From the NCBI GenBank assembly GCA_902788505.1, contig CADAKH010000026.1, positions 1 to 42,918 on the forward strand: DNA of 42,918 nucleotides. Reading direction: 5' to 3'. Position 1 is the first letter of the stretch. Each line of letters starts with the position of its first letter. The notes beneath the pieces are model-generated. The model searched no databases, had not been told where the DNA came from, and worked only from the letters and a program-made list of their open reading frames with translations. Source of the DNA: Oscillospiraceae bacterium. GTDB lineage: Bacteria > Bacillota > Clostridia > Saccharofermentanales > Saccharofermentanaceae. This document shows, one piece after another, positions 18,548 through 27,441 of the stretch. The position numbers were made by a program, and so were the translations under genes.

Positions 18548-19701
18548 TACCCCTGTCTTTTCTTAACAAACTTGAAAATTTCTTCCGATTGAGTAAGCTT
18601 GAGATTCTTATTAATTCTTCTGAGTCCGGCAATTCCTTTAGTAAAAGAATACGTTCCGAGCAGCGTGATTGCCGCTAATGCATATACAAATATCGTAGAA
18701 AGCAAAACCCATTTTTCAATCAGACCGGTAATGATCATTGCAATGACAGCCATGACAAGCACAAATGTCGTTAATGCTAAAGCGACAACGCGTTTTTTCT
18801 CCCACGGCATTGTTCCGACGACTTTGCCTGACTGTCCGTTGACAAGCACCGTGTACGGTTTCCCGTTGTATTTGAATGTAAAAAACCAAACCGGAAACAT
18901 CATATATATTGGTTCATCATGAATATCGACCCAATAAATCGAGTCCTCTATCTTTACGTCTTTGGCTCTGACTGTTTTTACAACTTCTTCCGCAAACATC
19001 TTATGGCATCTGTATGCGGCCGACTTCCGAAGATCAAAATAGTTCATATCCGAAGTGTTAGAATAAAAACCGTTAAGATAATCCTCGTCAAAGCTCTTTG
19101 AATCCTCAAGGTAAAACGGTTCAAGCTTGCTGCTGATATCGTCATTAAGTATATTTGAACCGTCGACAGGCACATTCTTTACCGTGATCTCTCCGGCTCT
19201 GGAATAATATTTGGTAACTGTGCTTTTGCCTCTCTTGACCTTTCCACTCAGATAATCCGCTTCAGTATAATCAGCATTGATTACCCAATACGGAATATAA
19301 ATACCGCGAAGATTTTCCGGAACACACTTAGCCATTACCTCTTTTGGCACGATCGGATTTTTAAGAAATCTTATCTTGATATTCTTTATTGCTTCCTCTT
19401 TTGTAATCTTGAACGGTATAAGTCCGTCAGGTCTGTATTCTTTGGAGATCCTGTCAAAAACGATCGCCGGATTACCGCAGTAAACACAAAATGACGAAGA
19501 TTCAGTATCACTCGTAATCACTTCAGCTCCGCAATGACTGCAGACATATACCCTTGTATCGTAATATTTCGTATGAAGCTCGGCATTCTTGTCTTCCACA
19601 TCCTCCGGCCTGAAAGAACTGCCGCATGTGGCACATTCCAGTTTTTGGGTAGCCGGATTAAAGACAAGTCTGCCTGCACAATTACTGCATAAAACTGCCA
19701 T
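18547..19701 (-). CDS. TFIIB-type zinc-ribbon membrane protein, function unknown
   Basis: A 384-residue protein with two zinc ribbons at the N-terminus: CSNC...CATC (about residues 5-26) and CSHC...CVYC (about 54-75). A middle domain of about 190 residues includes GIYIPYWVINADY and PVWFFTFKYNGKPYTVLVNGQSGKVVG. Two or three membrane segments follow near 305-355, and the C-terminus is basic. Proteins of this layout are widespread in Firmicutes and often labelled as TFIIB-type zinc ribbon or replication factor Y-like, but no function is established to my knowledge. It is the first of two overlapping genes. Upstream there is an A/T-rich -10-like TATATT and an AAAGGAAA ribosome site. Confidence 0.85.
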   Translation of the reverse strand: MAVLCSNCAGRLVFNPATQKLECATCGSSFRPEDVEDKNAELHTKYYDTRVYVCSHCGAEVITSDTESSSFCVYCGNPAIVFDRISKEYRPDGLIPFKITKEEAIKNIKIRFLKNPIVPKEVMAKCVPENLRGIYIPYWVINADYTEADYLSGKVKRGKSTVTKYYSRAGEITVKNVPVDGSNILNDDISSKLEPFYLEDSKSFDEDYLNGFYSNTSDMNYFDLRKSAAYRCHKMFAEEVVKTVRAKDVKIEDSIYWVDIHDEPIYMMFPVWFFTFKYNGKPYTVLVNGQSGKVVGTMPWEKKRVVALALTTFVLVMAVIAMIITGLIEKWVLLSTIFVYALAAITLLGTYSFTKGIAGLRRINKNLKLTQSEEIFKFVKKRQG

Positions 19702-19794
19702 ATTTATATTTCCTTTCCCTTTTCCTAAGGATAATATAGCATATTCAGACCAAAACAGTATTTAATTAACCGAAGGGACAGCCGTTAACCAGGA

Positions 19795-20655
19795 TCAGCA
19801 GTTTCCTGTATAAACAAAGTTCAGTGAATTCCTTGCAATATCTGCAAGTTCATAAACTGTATCAACAGGAGTAGCAGGACGGTCAGTCATGTGAAAACAC
19901 GGGAAGAACCGTGATACATGTAAAGGTATTTCCTTACCTGTCACATTTCCGCTGCCGTCTTTGAGGGATGCGATCCATCCTGCCATTTCACGCATCATGT
20001 CAGGTGAATCATTTAAGCCCGGAACGATAAGACAGGTAAGCTCAACATGAGCATGCTTAACGGCCTCTTCAATGAATTCCATTGTCATCTTGAGACTGCC
20101 ACCCAAAACCTTAGAATAGATCTCCGGATCAAAGCATTTCAGGTCGATATTCATTGCATCAATATATGGTATCAGCTCTGATAATACGGACAGCGATGCC
20201 GTTCCGTTGCTTACAATAACGTTTTTCATGTCTTTCTCATGAGAGAGCTTTGCCGTATCTCTCACGAACTCATATCCTGTAAGCGGCTCGTTATAAGTAA
20301 ATGCTATTCCGATATTTCCGTTCTTTTTCTGCTTTTCCGCTATGAAAACCAGTTGTTCCGGAGTAATAACATCTGCCGTCACGGAATAATCCTTTACCTC
20401 TTCACCCCATGAAATCTCACTGTTCTGGCAGAACGGGCACCTGAGATTGCAGCCATAACTTCCCACGGAAAGGATCTTTGAACCGGGATAAAACCTGTGG
20501 AGAGGTTTCTTTTCGACAGGATCCAGCGCCAGAGAAGTTATGCGGCCATAATTAGCAGGAGCGATGCTTTCCGAATGGCATATTCTCGCACCGCAAAAAC
20601 CCAAATCGCCTTCGTTCAGATCACAATGTCTGAAACACACATGACATCTGATCAT
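19795..20655 (-). CDS. amrS: AmmeMemoRadiSam system radical SAM enzyme
   Basis: A 286-residue radical SAM protein related to pyruvate-formate-lyase-activating enzymes. An N-terminal cysteine-rich segment (CHVCFRHC, then GFCGAR) precedes the radical SAM motif CNLRCPFC, which would hold the 4Fe-4S cluster that cleaves S-adenosylmethionine. TYNEPLTGYEFV and NIDLKCFDPEIY are typical of this subgroup. The ribosome site AGGAGG is strong and the start follows the MEMO-AMMECR1 stop by 15 bases, so the two form an operon. The combination of these three domains is the recognised AmmeMemoRadiSam set; the reaction and substrate are not known to me. Confidence 0.92.
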   Translation of the reverse strand: MIRCHVCFRHCDLNEGDLGFCGARICHSESIAPANYGRITSLALDPVEKKPLHRFYPGSKILSVGSYGCNLRCPFCQNSEISWGEEVKDYSVTADVITPEQLVFIAEKQKKNGNIGIAFTYNEPLTGYEFVRDTAKLSHEKDMKNVIVSNGTASLSVLSELIPYIDAMNIDLKCFDPEIYSKVLGGSLKMTMEFIEEAVKHAHVELTCLIVPGLNDSPDMMREMAGWIASLKDGSGNVTGKEIPLHVSRFFPCFHMTDRPATPVDTVYELADIARNSLNFVYTGNC

Positions 20656-20670
20656 CTGTTCCTCCTGATA

Positions 20671-22086
20671 TCAAGTATGACGGACAACTTCAAACCTTTG
20701 GAGATAATACTTCTCGCCAGGCTTGATCCCACCCTTCTGCATTGCGATCGCAACCTGGTAATCAACTGTATCAACGCCTTCAAGATCAGGTAGCAGCAGA
20801 CCTCTCCTGCCGTCACGGGTCGATACGATAACACCGTATTTTTTTACGTCTAACTGCTCTTTTGAATCTATATCCTCAGCATCGCCTAATACGTCAACAT
20901 TTATCTCAAGCATGGGAAGCTCATCTTCGGTAATGGGATCAAATCTCGGATCTCTTGTAGATGCACTTACCGCGTTATTTGCGATCTCCTGAGCGATCGA
21001 ACCCGTGGTAGGACCTATCGTCCCTATGCAGCCGCGAAGTCTTCCGAATTTGTGTATCGACACAAAAGCACCTGCTTGTCTGTTAAGAAGATCGTCAGGT
21101 ATGTTTTCGCCCTGCGAGATAAGATTGATATCTTCGGGAATATTTATCCTTCTACGGTCTCTGATATATGTCTCAAGTGAAAGCCTTGCAAGCCTTACGT
21201 AAATATCCGAAGCTGATCTTTTATCTGACAATTCTTTTTCCTGTTTATCAAGATAGTTATTAAGTAATCTTCTTTCACCGGACTCCTCTTCAGGATAGAA
21301 AGTTATAATGCCGTAACCTACACCGGTAACATCCTCATGAGATAAGACATCAGTCTTGACCTTTTGGCCGTCCCAGCATCCTGCCATGATGACAAACGAG
21401 CGGTGTCCGCACTCGGCAGCTTTGTCACAGAAATCTTCAGAGAAATCAAAGAGTTCACCAAATGCAGCACGCCCCATGACATCCATTATGCGTTCATCGT
21501 ACTGTGGACCTTCTTTGGCAAATCCATACGGGCCGTAATCCTGCAGTTTATGGGAAAGATCTCCGCTTGCAACGATCACAACGCGGCGGCCTAATGATTC
21601 AGCCGCTTCCCTGATGAACATTCCCAATCGGTAATGATCTGTCAGAGGGAGACCTGAAAGGCCGATGCGGACTATCTTACCGCCCTTGTACTTGTTACGG
21701 ATAAACCAGAGAGGAACCATTGTGCCGTGGTCAAGTTCACTTTTCTCCTCACCCAGAGTGCCGCACGGGAAATCATGAGTGTCTGCGATCTCACAGATCT
21801 TATCTGCAAGGTCTTCGTCGTATTCTTCTGAGAAACACACATTTGATGCGCCGAACATCGCAAAAGACCCTTTTGCTCTGCTGCCCGGAGATATGTGGAA
21901 ATAGTCGGCATACATTGTTGCATGCGGACTGGTAATAACAATTGTATCAGGACAAAGAGAGGCAATCTCGTCAGCAACTCTCTCATAGGATGCGATGGTC
22001 TTTAAGACCTGTTTCTCTCCGCCCTTACCTACGTCAGGCACTATTAAAGGCGGATGCGGGACCATAAACGAAGCCATTACCGACAT
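20671..22086 (-). CDS. AmmeMemoRadiSam proteins B and A fused (MEMO + AMMECR1)
   Basis: A 471-residue fusion. The N-terminal part (about residues 1-265) is a MEMO-type, class III extradiol-dioxygenase-like domain: it opens with MASFMVPHPPLIVP and carries His-containing motifs TSPHATMYADYF, LDHGTMVPLWFI and SGDLSHKL. The C-terminal part (about 295-465) is an AMMECR1 domain with the signature LRGCIGTIGP and NAVSASTRDPRF. The ATG at 22086 is chosen because GAGGT stands before it; an ATG five codons upstream (22101) includes that site. In many genomes the two domains are separate genes, so fusion supports a shared task. It is followed by the radical SAM gene and preceded by its own promoter. Confidence 0.93.
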   Translation of the reverse strand: MSVMASFMVPHPPLIVPDVGKGGEKQVLKTIASYERVADEIASLCPDTIVITSPHATMYADYFHISPGSRAKGSFAMFGASNVCFSEEYDEDLADKICEIADTHDFPCGTLGEEKSELDHGTMVPLWFIRNKYKGGKIVRIGLSGLPLTDHYRLGMFIREAAESLGRRVVIVASGDLSHKLQDYGPYGFAKEGPQYDERIMDVMGRAAFGELFDFSEDFCDKAAECGHRSFVIMAGCWDGQKVKTDVLSHEDVTGVGYGIITFYPEEESGERRLLNNYLDKQEKELSDKRSASDIYVRLARLSLETYIRDRRRINIPEDINLISQGENIPDDLLNRQAGAFVSIHKFGRLRGCIGTIGPTTGSIAQEIANNAVSASTRDPRFDPITEDELPMLEINVDVLGDAEDIDSKEQLDVKKYGVIVSTRDGRRGLLLPDLEGVDTVDYQVAIAMQKGGIKPGEKYYLQRFEVVRHT

Positions 22087-22132
22087 ATTGTTACCTCGCA
22101 TAATCTTTTCGCTGAATAATGCTTCCTAAAAA

Positions 22133-22160
22133 ATTATAGCAGATAACCTGTCGACGTCAG
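22133..22160 (-). promoter_or_regulatory. Promoter of the AmmeMemoRadiSam operon
   Basis: On the minus strand CTGACG (22160-22155), a 16-base spacer and TGC-TATAAT (extended -10; TATAAT is the complement of 22133-22138) lie about 47 bases before the ATG. The spacer is one base shorter than ideal and the extended -10 compensates. Confidence 0.65.
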
Positions 22161-22202
22161 GCGGTTTATGATCCCGCATCGTCAAAAAGTTTTATTGTTT
22201 AC

Positions 22203-24599
22203 TTACTCGTAAATATAGAAGTATGTGTCTCCGTTAGCGTCAACTGCAAACTCTACGAAATCAGTAAGATAGAAGTCGTTATAGATATCATCGATGCAGA
22301 AAGCATAGAGATAATCTGCTTCCTCGAGAAGAGCATATGTGAGTTCCAGAGAACCGGAAACAACATACTCTGCACCTTCCCAGAGTGTCTCTTCATCACT
22401 GTCGTCTACAAGAGATACTGAAGTGTAAAGAGGAACGATCTTATCGCCTGAATTGATCTGCTTAACAGACTTAGCTGCAGCGCCGCTGTCATCGATACCA
22501 TCCCAGGCACCTTCAACAACGATGGAATAATCTTCTGTGTAGAGCTTGAATCTGAGGTTTGTCTCAACACCATTCAAAAGGATGGGTGAAGAGTAAATAG
22601 TATATTCATCAGTAATGGCAACTACAGAGATAGAGAGATTCTGACCATCGGGAAGTGAGAGCCAGTATCCGTCAAATCCGTCTTCGAACTGGCCTTTATC
22701 CCAGTCGCAGTTAATTTCAGTTGTCTCACCGAGAAGGAGAGCATCGTTATCTATTACCTGATATACATATGCACTTACAGAAGCTGTACGGTCAACGCTC
22801 TTAGGTGTCAATGTGAAGGAATAGATACCGTCATCGTCGATAACAGGAGCCTTAAGGAACTTGATGTAAGGGCTCTCGCCTGTCTGCTCGATCTGATCTG
22901 CATAATCCCAGTGATTGTTATTTACTGAACGTGAACGGTAGCATCCGGAGTTGTCATCGTACTCCATGTTGGAACCGCCCTGCCAGCAGCTGTCGTCACT
23001 GAACCAGTAATCGTCATTGTAGCCGAAATCATCGTTTGATCCGCTGTAATCATATGAATTGTAGTCATACTGGGATTCTGTCTGTGTCCAGTCATCAGCA
23101 TTCTGATCATAGCAATAATACTGATCCTCTGACTGGTCATAGCAATACTGTGTATCACCCTCAGTAAAATAATAACAGCCGGATCCTTCATCACAATAAG
23201 CCTCATCACCGGAACCGGCAGATTCATCATAATTGATGGAGCTTGAAAAGTCCTGACGGTCAATGAAAGAAGAATAGAAAGGACTGATACTGATATCTTC
23301 TAAGACCTTAAGTTCTGTTGAACCCTGAACTGATAAAGGATAGTAGATCGACAATCCGCAGCAGCCGGAGTGTGTGGATCCGCACTTGTTGTAAACGACA
23401 GCCGAATCAATGGCAGAAACTACAGCTGAAGCATCGGCATAATCACCGCAGGCACTTGCAAGGCCGCTTAAGTCAACCATGTTCGTGTATCCTTCAGATC
23501 TGTTGTTGCCGCCAAAGTTATCAGCGTTCTCAATGTTACGGATAACATTTGTGAGAACAGAAGTATCTTCACTTGCTTCATACATTCCCTTGGCAAATAC
23601 ATTAAATGCTTTTACAACATCATCGATCTTATCAAGCTCTACAACAGACAAAGTTGCATCCTGCTCCTCTCCTGTCTGTCTGCATGAGTCATAGAATCCG
23701 TCAGCAATAGCCGCACCAAGTTCAGCGCCGTTAGCACCCGGATTGTCTGCAAGATAATTGCCGATCACAGTGTAATCCCAGCCGTTACCGGGCTCAGTTT
23801 CCTGTGACGCGATCATATAACGCGAATAAGAGGCAAGAATGTTAGCTGTCTCAACAGTACCCATAAGGCATGCATCAAATCCGATGAATTCAAATCTGTC
23901 GCTCATACCCTCAAAGACTGTAAGTAAAGCACTGTCTATCTCACGGATGCTCAAAGAATCATTGTCATTGAGCTCGTCGAAGCATACACCGGAAATGCTT
24001 CCGCCTCCGTGATTCCAGAAAATGACTCCCATATGCTCAGCCGGATATTCCTGAACACCCCACTTAAGGAAATCTGCAAGAGTTGCAGGATCACCCATAT
24101 TACGGGCCTCGAACTCATCTAAAGCAACTACTTCATTATCCTGGATAATGTAACGGCCGGAACCGCTTGTAATATAGTTATTCTGCCACTGTGAAGTACC
24201 GCCTGTCTGAACAACAAAACGCACCTTATCTGAAGATACGGCACCGCACATCTCTTCAAGGTCGCCTGTACCTGCACCGCCGTCTGACTCAAGATCAGTA
24301 CCGCAGAGATATACGAAAATAGTCCAGCTGCCGTCATTTGCCATGGCTGTCTCAGAAGATTCGGGTCTTGTGATCTGAACGCTTCCCGACTCCTGATCTA
24401 CAGACATCTGCATTGAAGAAGCAGATCTTACGGAACCGCTGTTGCCGCCGTTACTGCTTGTTTCGACGGTTTCATCTTCATCATACTCATAACCGTCATC
24501 ATCATAATCATCGTAATCTTCGTCCATGTCGCAAGCAACAAGGCATGTCATTGCCATGCTGAGCGATAAAACTGATGCGAGAATTCTTTTGAATTTCAT
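22203..24599 (-). CDS. Clostripain-family (C11) cysteine peptidase lipoprotein
   Basis: A 798-residue secreted lipoprotein (signal MTCLVAC, lipidated Cys23) with a very acidic, Tyr/Asp-rich spacer at 24-45. The C11 peptidase domain spans about 90-450. The catalytic pair is visible as His197 in VIFWNHGGG and Cys244 in FIGFDACLMG, the pattern of clostripain and related caspase-fold enzymes, which usually cut after Arg or Lys. Residues about 457-566 are a low-complexity Tyr/Asp/Ser/Gly/Cys-rich stretch. A C-terminal beta-rich region (about 575-798) of unknown type follows. It is flanked by the AmmeMemoRadiSam operon and a metal ATPase, with no obvious inhibitor or partner gene. The ribosome site is GAGGGAG. 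Confidence 0.9.
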   Translation of the reverse strand: MKFKRILASVLSLSMAMTCLVACDMDEDYDDYDDDGYEYDEDETVETSSNGGNSGSVRSASSMQMSVDQESGSVQITRPESSETAMANDGSWTIFVYLCGTDLESDGGAGTGDLEEMCGAVSSDKVRFVVQTGGTSQWQNNYITSGSGRYIIQDNEVVALDEFEARNMGDPATLADFLKWGVQEYPAEHMGVIFWNHGGGSISGVCFDELNDNDSLSIREIDSALLTVFEGMSDRFEFIGFDACLMGTVETANILASYSRYMIASQETEPGNGWDYTVIGNYLADNPGANGAELGAAIADGFYDSCRQTGEEQDATLSVVELDKIDDVVKAFNVFAKGMYEASEDTSVLTNVIRNIENADNFGGNNRSEGYTNMVDLSGLASACGDYADASAVVSAIDSAVVYNKCGSTHSGCCGLSIYYPLSVQGSTELKVLEDISISPFYSSFIDRQDFSSSINYDESAGSGDEAYCDEGSGCYYFTEGDTQYCYDQSEDQYYCYDQNADDWTQTESQYDYNSYDYSGSNDDFGYNDDYWFSDDSCWQGGSNMEYDDNSGCYRSRSVNNNHWDYADQIEQTGESPYIKFLKAPVIDDDGIYSFTLTPKSVDRTASVSAYVYQVIDNDALLLGETTEINCDWDKGQFEDGFDGYWLSLPDGQNLSISVVAITDEYTIYSSPILLNGVETNLRFKLYTEDYSIVVEGAWDGIDDSGAAAKSVKQINSGDKIVPLYTSVSLVDDSDEETLWEGAEYVVSGSLELTYALLEEADYLYAFCIDDIYNDFYLTDFVEFAVDANGDTYFYIYE

Positions 24600-24665
24600 A
24601 TTAGATCTCCCTCTATAAAAAAGCTGTTCTAATACTACTCAAAAAAACAGAAATCGCAAGAATTT

Positions 24666-26552
24666 TTATATTTTTCTCATACATCTCATAGCATTGAGGA
24701 TTGCGATTATCAATACTCCTACATCGCCGAATACGGCAATCCACATGTTTGCTATGCCCAAAGCACCAAGTATCAGGATTATGCCTTTTACGCCAAGTGC
24801 GAAAATAATATTCTCCCAAACGATGCGCATTGTCTTTCTGGCAATCTTCATGGCAGAAGCGATCTTCGACGGCTTGTCATCCATAAGAACAACATCAGCA
24901 GACTCTATCGCAGCATCAGAACCCATTGCGCCCATTGCGATTCCGCAGTCAGCACGCATAAGGACCGGAGCATCATTGATACCGTCTCCTACAAAAGCAA
25001 GTTTGCCGTTCTCAGATTTAAGCAGTTCCTCAACCTTGGAGACCTTATCAGCAGGTAAGAGCTCTGCAAAGAAACCTGTCAGACCCAGCTTATTTGCAAC
25101 ATTTTCGGCAACGCTCTTCTTATCACCGGTGAGCATTACCAATCGCTTAACCCCAACATTTTTAAGTTCTTTTATTGCTGCCCCGGAATCTTCTTTGATC
25201 TGGTCATTAATAATAATATGACCTAAATATTCCACTTCATTTTCGTTCTCCCGTGCAACATGGATTATCGTGCCGGGAAGATGGCAGTCATGCCATTTGG
25301 CACCGCACATATCCATGAGCTGACCGTTGCCGCAATAGTATGTCTTGCCGTCAACAACCGCTTTTACGCCCTTACCGGCAATCTCACTTACATCACCTAT
25401 CAGCGACTTATCAATATGGCCTTCATGAGCTCTTACGATAGACTGGGCTACAGGATGGCTCGAAAAACTCTCACAGCAGGCAGCGATATCTTTTAATTCC
25501 GCTTCACTTACGATATTCGGATGAACATCATCAACTTCAAACACACCTTTGGTAAGAGTTCCGGTCTTGTCAAAAACAACAGTATCTATCTTTGATAAGA
25601 CCTCCATATAACCTGCACCTTTGATCAGGATACCGTCTTTCGATGCGCCGCCGATACCGCCGAAGAAAGACAAAGGAACAGATACCACAAGAGCACAAGG
25701 GCATGATACAACCAGGAATACGCATGCTCTTGTAAGCCATATCTTCCATATCTCCCAGGAACCTATACCCAGGAAAAGCGGAGGCACGATTCCCAAAAGG
25801 AGTGCCGCAATTACGACTGCAGGTGTATAGTATCTTGCAAATTTGGTAATGAAATTCTCAACTTTGGCTTTTTTGTCAGATGCATTCTCGACAAGTTCCA
25901 AGATCTTGGAGACAGTACTCTGACCAAAAGTTGAAGTGGTTCTTACCCTGATTACACCGGTAAGATTTAATGTACCGGAAATAACATTATCACTGAAAGC
26001 CTTGTCAACAGGCGCAGATTCACCCGTCAAAGCAGCCTGATTAACGGTGCTTTCTCCTTCGATGATCACTCCATCCAGAGGGATCTTCTCACCGGGCTTT
26101 ACCACGATAGTCTCTCCCACTTTAACTTCTTCAGGAGATACTTCGATCTCTTCCCCGTCTCTTAATACAGTTGCGCTGTCAGGTCTGATATCCATAAGCT
26201 TGGCAATCGATTTTCTGGATCTTCCGACTGCTATACTCTGAAACAGTTCTCCTACCTGATAGAAAAGCATTACAGCAGATGCCTCCGGATACTCTCCTGT
26301 ACCAAAAGCACCTATCGTAGCAACCATCATTAAGAATTTCTCATCAAAGATCTGACCGTGGATCAGGTTTATTAATGCCGTTCTTAATACATCATAACCG
26401 GCTATTACATAAGGAACAGCATATATGATCAATTCAGCCCACCAGGGAAGTTCGATAAAATGCAAAGTGACCACAATAACCGCGAGCAAAGCTAAGGCGA
26501 TTATTATCCTTATCATCATTTTTTTCTGTTTTTTGGTGAATTTATATTTCAT
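24666..26552 (-). CDS. Zn/Cd/Pb-type P1B ATPase (CadA/ZntA family)
   Basis: A 628-residue heavy-metal efflux ATPase without its own N-terminal metal-binding domain. Motifs are ALTGES (174-179), the membrane metal site CPC (284-286) in SCPCALVVSVP, the phosphorylated Asp in DKTGT (328-332), the nucleotide-domain HP motif (SSHPVA), GDGINDAP and the C-terminal FGDVGVLIIAILNAMR. The CPC plus this C-terminal D-x-G segment point to the divalent zinc/cadmium/lead group rather than Cu(I). About eight membrane segments are present. The metal-binding HMA domain is encoded separately just upstream, and an ArsR/SmtB repressor opens the operon. The exact metal cannot be fixed from sequence. Confidence 0.93.
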   Translation of the reverse strand: MKYKFTKKQKKMMIRIIIALALLAVIVVTLHFIELPWWAELIIYAVPYVIAGYDVLRTALINLIHGQIFDEKFLMMVATIGAFGTGEYPEASAVMLFYQVGELFQSIAVGRSRKSIAKLMDIRPDSATVLRDGEEIEVSPEEVKVGETIVVKPGEKIPLDGVIIEGESTVNQAALTGESAPVDKAFSDNVISGTLNLTGVIRVRTTSTFGQSTVSKILELVENASDKKAKVENFITKFARYYTPAVVIAALLLGIVPPLFLGIGSWEIWKIWLTRACVFLVVSCPCALVVSVPLSFFGGIGGASKDGILIKGAGYMEVLSKIDTVVFDKTGTLTKGVFEVDDVHPNIVSEAELKDIAACCESFSSHPVAQSIVRAHEGHIDKSLIGDVSEIAGKGVKAVVDGKTYYCGNGQLMDMCGAKWHDCHLPGTIIHVARENENEVEYLGHIIINDQIKEDSGAAIKELKNVGVKRLVMLTGDKKSVAENVANKLGLTGFFAELLPADKVSKVEELLKSENGKLAFVGDGINDAPVLMRADCGIAMGAMGSDAAIESADVVLMDDKPSKIASAMKIARKTMRIVWENIIFALGVKGIILILGALGIANMWIAVFGDVGVLIIAILNAMRCMRKI

Positions 26553-26585
26553 ATAACTTTTCCTTATATAATCTCATTGAACAAC

Positions 26586-26611
26586 TAAGGGATGCTCTAA
26601 AACATCCCTTA
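26586..26611 (-). other. Hairpin between the HMA gene and the ATPase gene
   Basis: A perfect 9-bp stem (TAAGGGATG 26586-26594 with CATCCCTTA 26603-26611) has an 8-base loop. On the minus strand it is not followed by a T-tract, so it is unlikely to terminate fully. It could protect the upstream message or lower expression of the ATPase relative to the HMA protein. Confidence 0.5.
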
Positions 26612-26616
26612 ATCCT

Positions 26617-26835
26617 TTAAAGCAACACTGTGCAATCAGGTTCAACTTTTGCGATAGCTTTTACAGCGAGCTTTACGATCTTGTCGAAATCCGCATCATC
26701 TGCTTCCAAAGTCATCTTCTGCTTAATGAAATTAACTTCACAGCCCTTGACTCCGGGAATCTTCAGGATAGCTTCCTGCATCTTCATGGCGCAGTTTGCG
26801 CAGTCCAGGTCTTCCAGTTCAAATGTTTTTTTCAT
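26617..26835 (-). CDS. Free HMA metal-binding protein
   Basis: A 72-residue ferredoxin-fold heavy-metal-associated domain with the metal site DCANCAMKM (CxxC at residues 13-16). The DCANC form is typical of the N-terminal domain of CadA/ZntA ATPases. It lies between the ArsR repressor and an ATPase that lacks this domain, so it probably delivers metal to, or activates, that pump in trans. The start ATG is preceded by an AGAAGGAG ribosome site. Confidence 0.88.
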   Translation of the reverse strand: MKKTFELEDLDCANCAMKMQEAILKIPGVKGCEVNFIKQKMTLEADDADFDKIVKLAVKAIAKVEPDCTVLL

Positions 26836-26857
26836 ATGTATGCTCCTTCTAATTGAA

Positions 26858-27187
26858 TTACTCTGTTATATGCTCATATCCCTGAGCTATGATCGACTTA
26901 ACATGTTCATCTGCCAAACGGTAGTAAATCGTCTTGCCGTCTCTTCTGCTTTCCACAAGGTTTGCAGCCTTCAATACTTTTAACTGATGAGAGATTGCAG
27001 ATTGAGTCATTCCGAGAAGATCAGCAATAGCACATACGCACATTTCGTCTTCATATAATGCATACATGATCTTGATCCTTGTGGTATCTCCGAAGATCTT
27101 GAACAAGTCACCAAGATCCTGTAAAAGCTCATCTGAAGGCATATCAGCCTTAATATGCTTAAGTAATTCAGCGTGATCGTGAGGCAT
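26858..27187 (-). CDS. ArsR/SmtB-family metal-sensing repressor
   Basis: A 109-residue winged-helix repressor. The recognition helix is QSAISHQLKVLKAANLV. Two possible metal sites are visible. An alpha-5 site matches the SmtB/CzrA zinc pattern exactly: Asp93, His95, ten residues, His106, Glu109. The alpha-3 region has C-V-C at 50-52, like CadC and ArsR sensors for softer metals. A metal-bound dimer would release the operator at 27211-27230 and turn on the HMA protein and ATPase. The ATG follows AAGGAGAAG. It is first in the operon. Confidence 0.93.
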   Translation of the reverse strand: MPHDHAELLKHIKADMPSDELLQDLGDLFKIFGDTTRIKIMYALYEDEMCVCAIADLLGMTQSAISHQLKVLKAANLVESRRDGKTIYYRLADEHVKSIIAQGYEHITE

Positions 27188-27210
27188 ATTTCTTCTCCTT
27201 TTGGCGTATC

Positions 27211-27230
27211 ATATGAACGATTGCTCATAT
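27211..27230 (-). promoter_or_regulatory. ArsR/SmtB operator
   Basis: A 20-bp imperfect palindrome beginning ATATGAAC and ending CTCATAT, with 8 of 10 arm positions matching, has the form known for SmtB/CadC-type operators. It lies just downstream of the predicted start of transcription and 24 bases before the repressor ATG. A second overlapping inverted repeat (GCTCA 27223-27227 / TGAGC 27238-27242) may extend it. Confidence 0.8.
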
Positions 27231-27244
27231 GTTCATTTGAGCGA

Positions 27245-27273
27245 ATTTTATCATTTCATTATCACGGTGTCAA
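27245..27273 (-). promoter_or_regulatory. Promoter of the metal-efflux operon
   Basis: On the minus strand TTGACA (27273-27268), a 17-base spacer and TAAAAT (27250-27245) form a strong sigma-A promoter. The palindromic operator lies directly downstream, so bound repressor would block transcription. Confidence 0.78.
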
Positions 27274-27343
27274 CCATGAACTCAGAATGGCTCCAAAAAC
27301 CCTAAAATTAAGGCTTTTTTGAAAAAAAATCTCTCAAATTCTC

Positions 27344-27372
27344 TTGTTTTTAATGTCAAAGAACTTTATAAT
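27344..27372 (+). promoter_or_regulatory. Promoter of the HU gene
   Basis: TTGTTT at 27344-27349, a 17-base spacer and a perfect TATAAT at 27367-27372 precede HU by about 70 bases. The leader contains AGGGAGG (27427-27433) as the ribosome site. Confidence 0.7.
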
Positions 27373-27441
27373 ATCGGCATTGTCGGTGGCTACGGCCCTT
27401 TCCGGCAAAGTAATTAACCCATATTCAGGGAGGATTTAATA

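Noticed and set aside
24694..25221. Open plus-strand frame of 175 codons
   Set aside because: It is antisense to the nucleotide-binding domain of the P-type ATPase and has no supporting signals.
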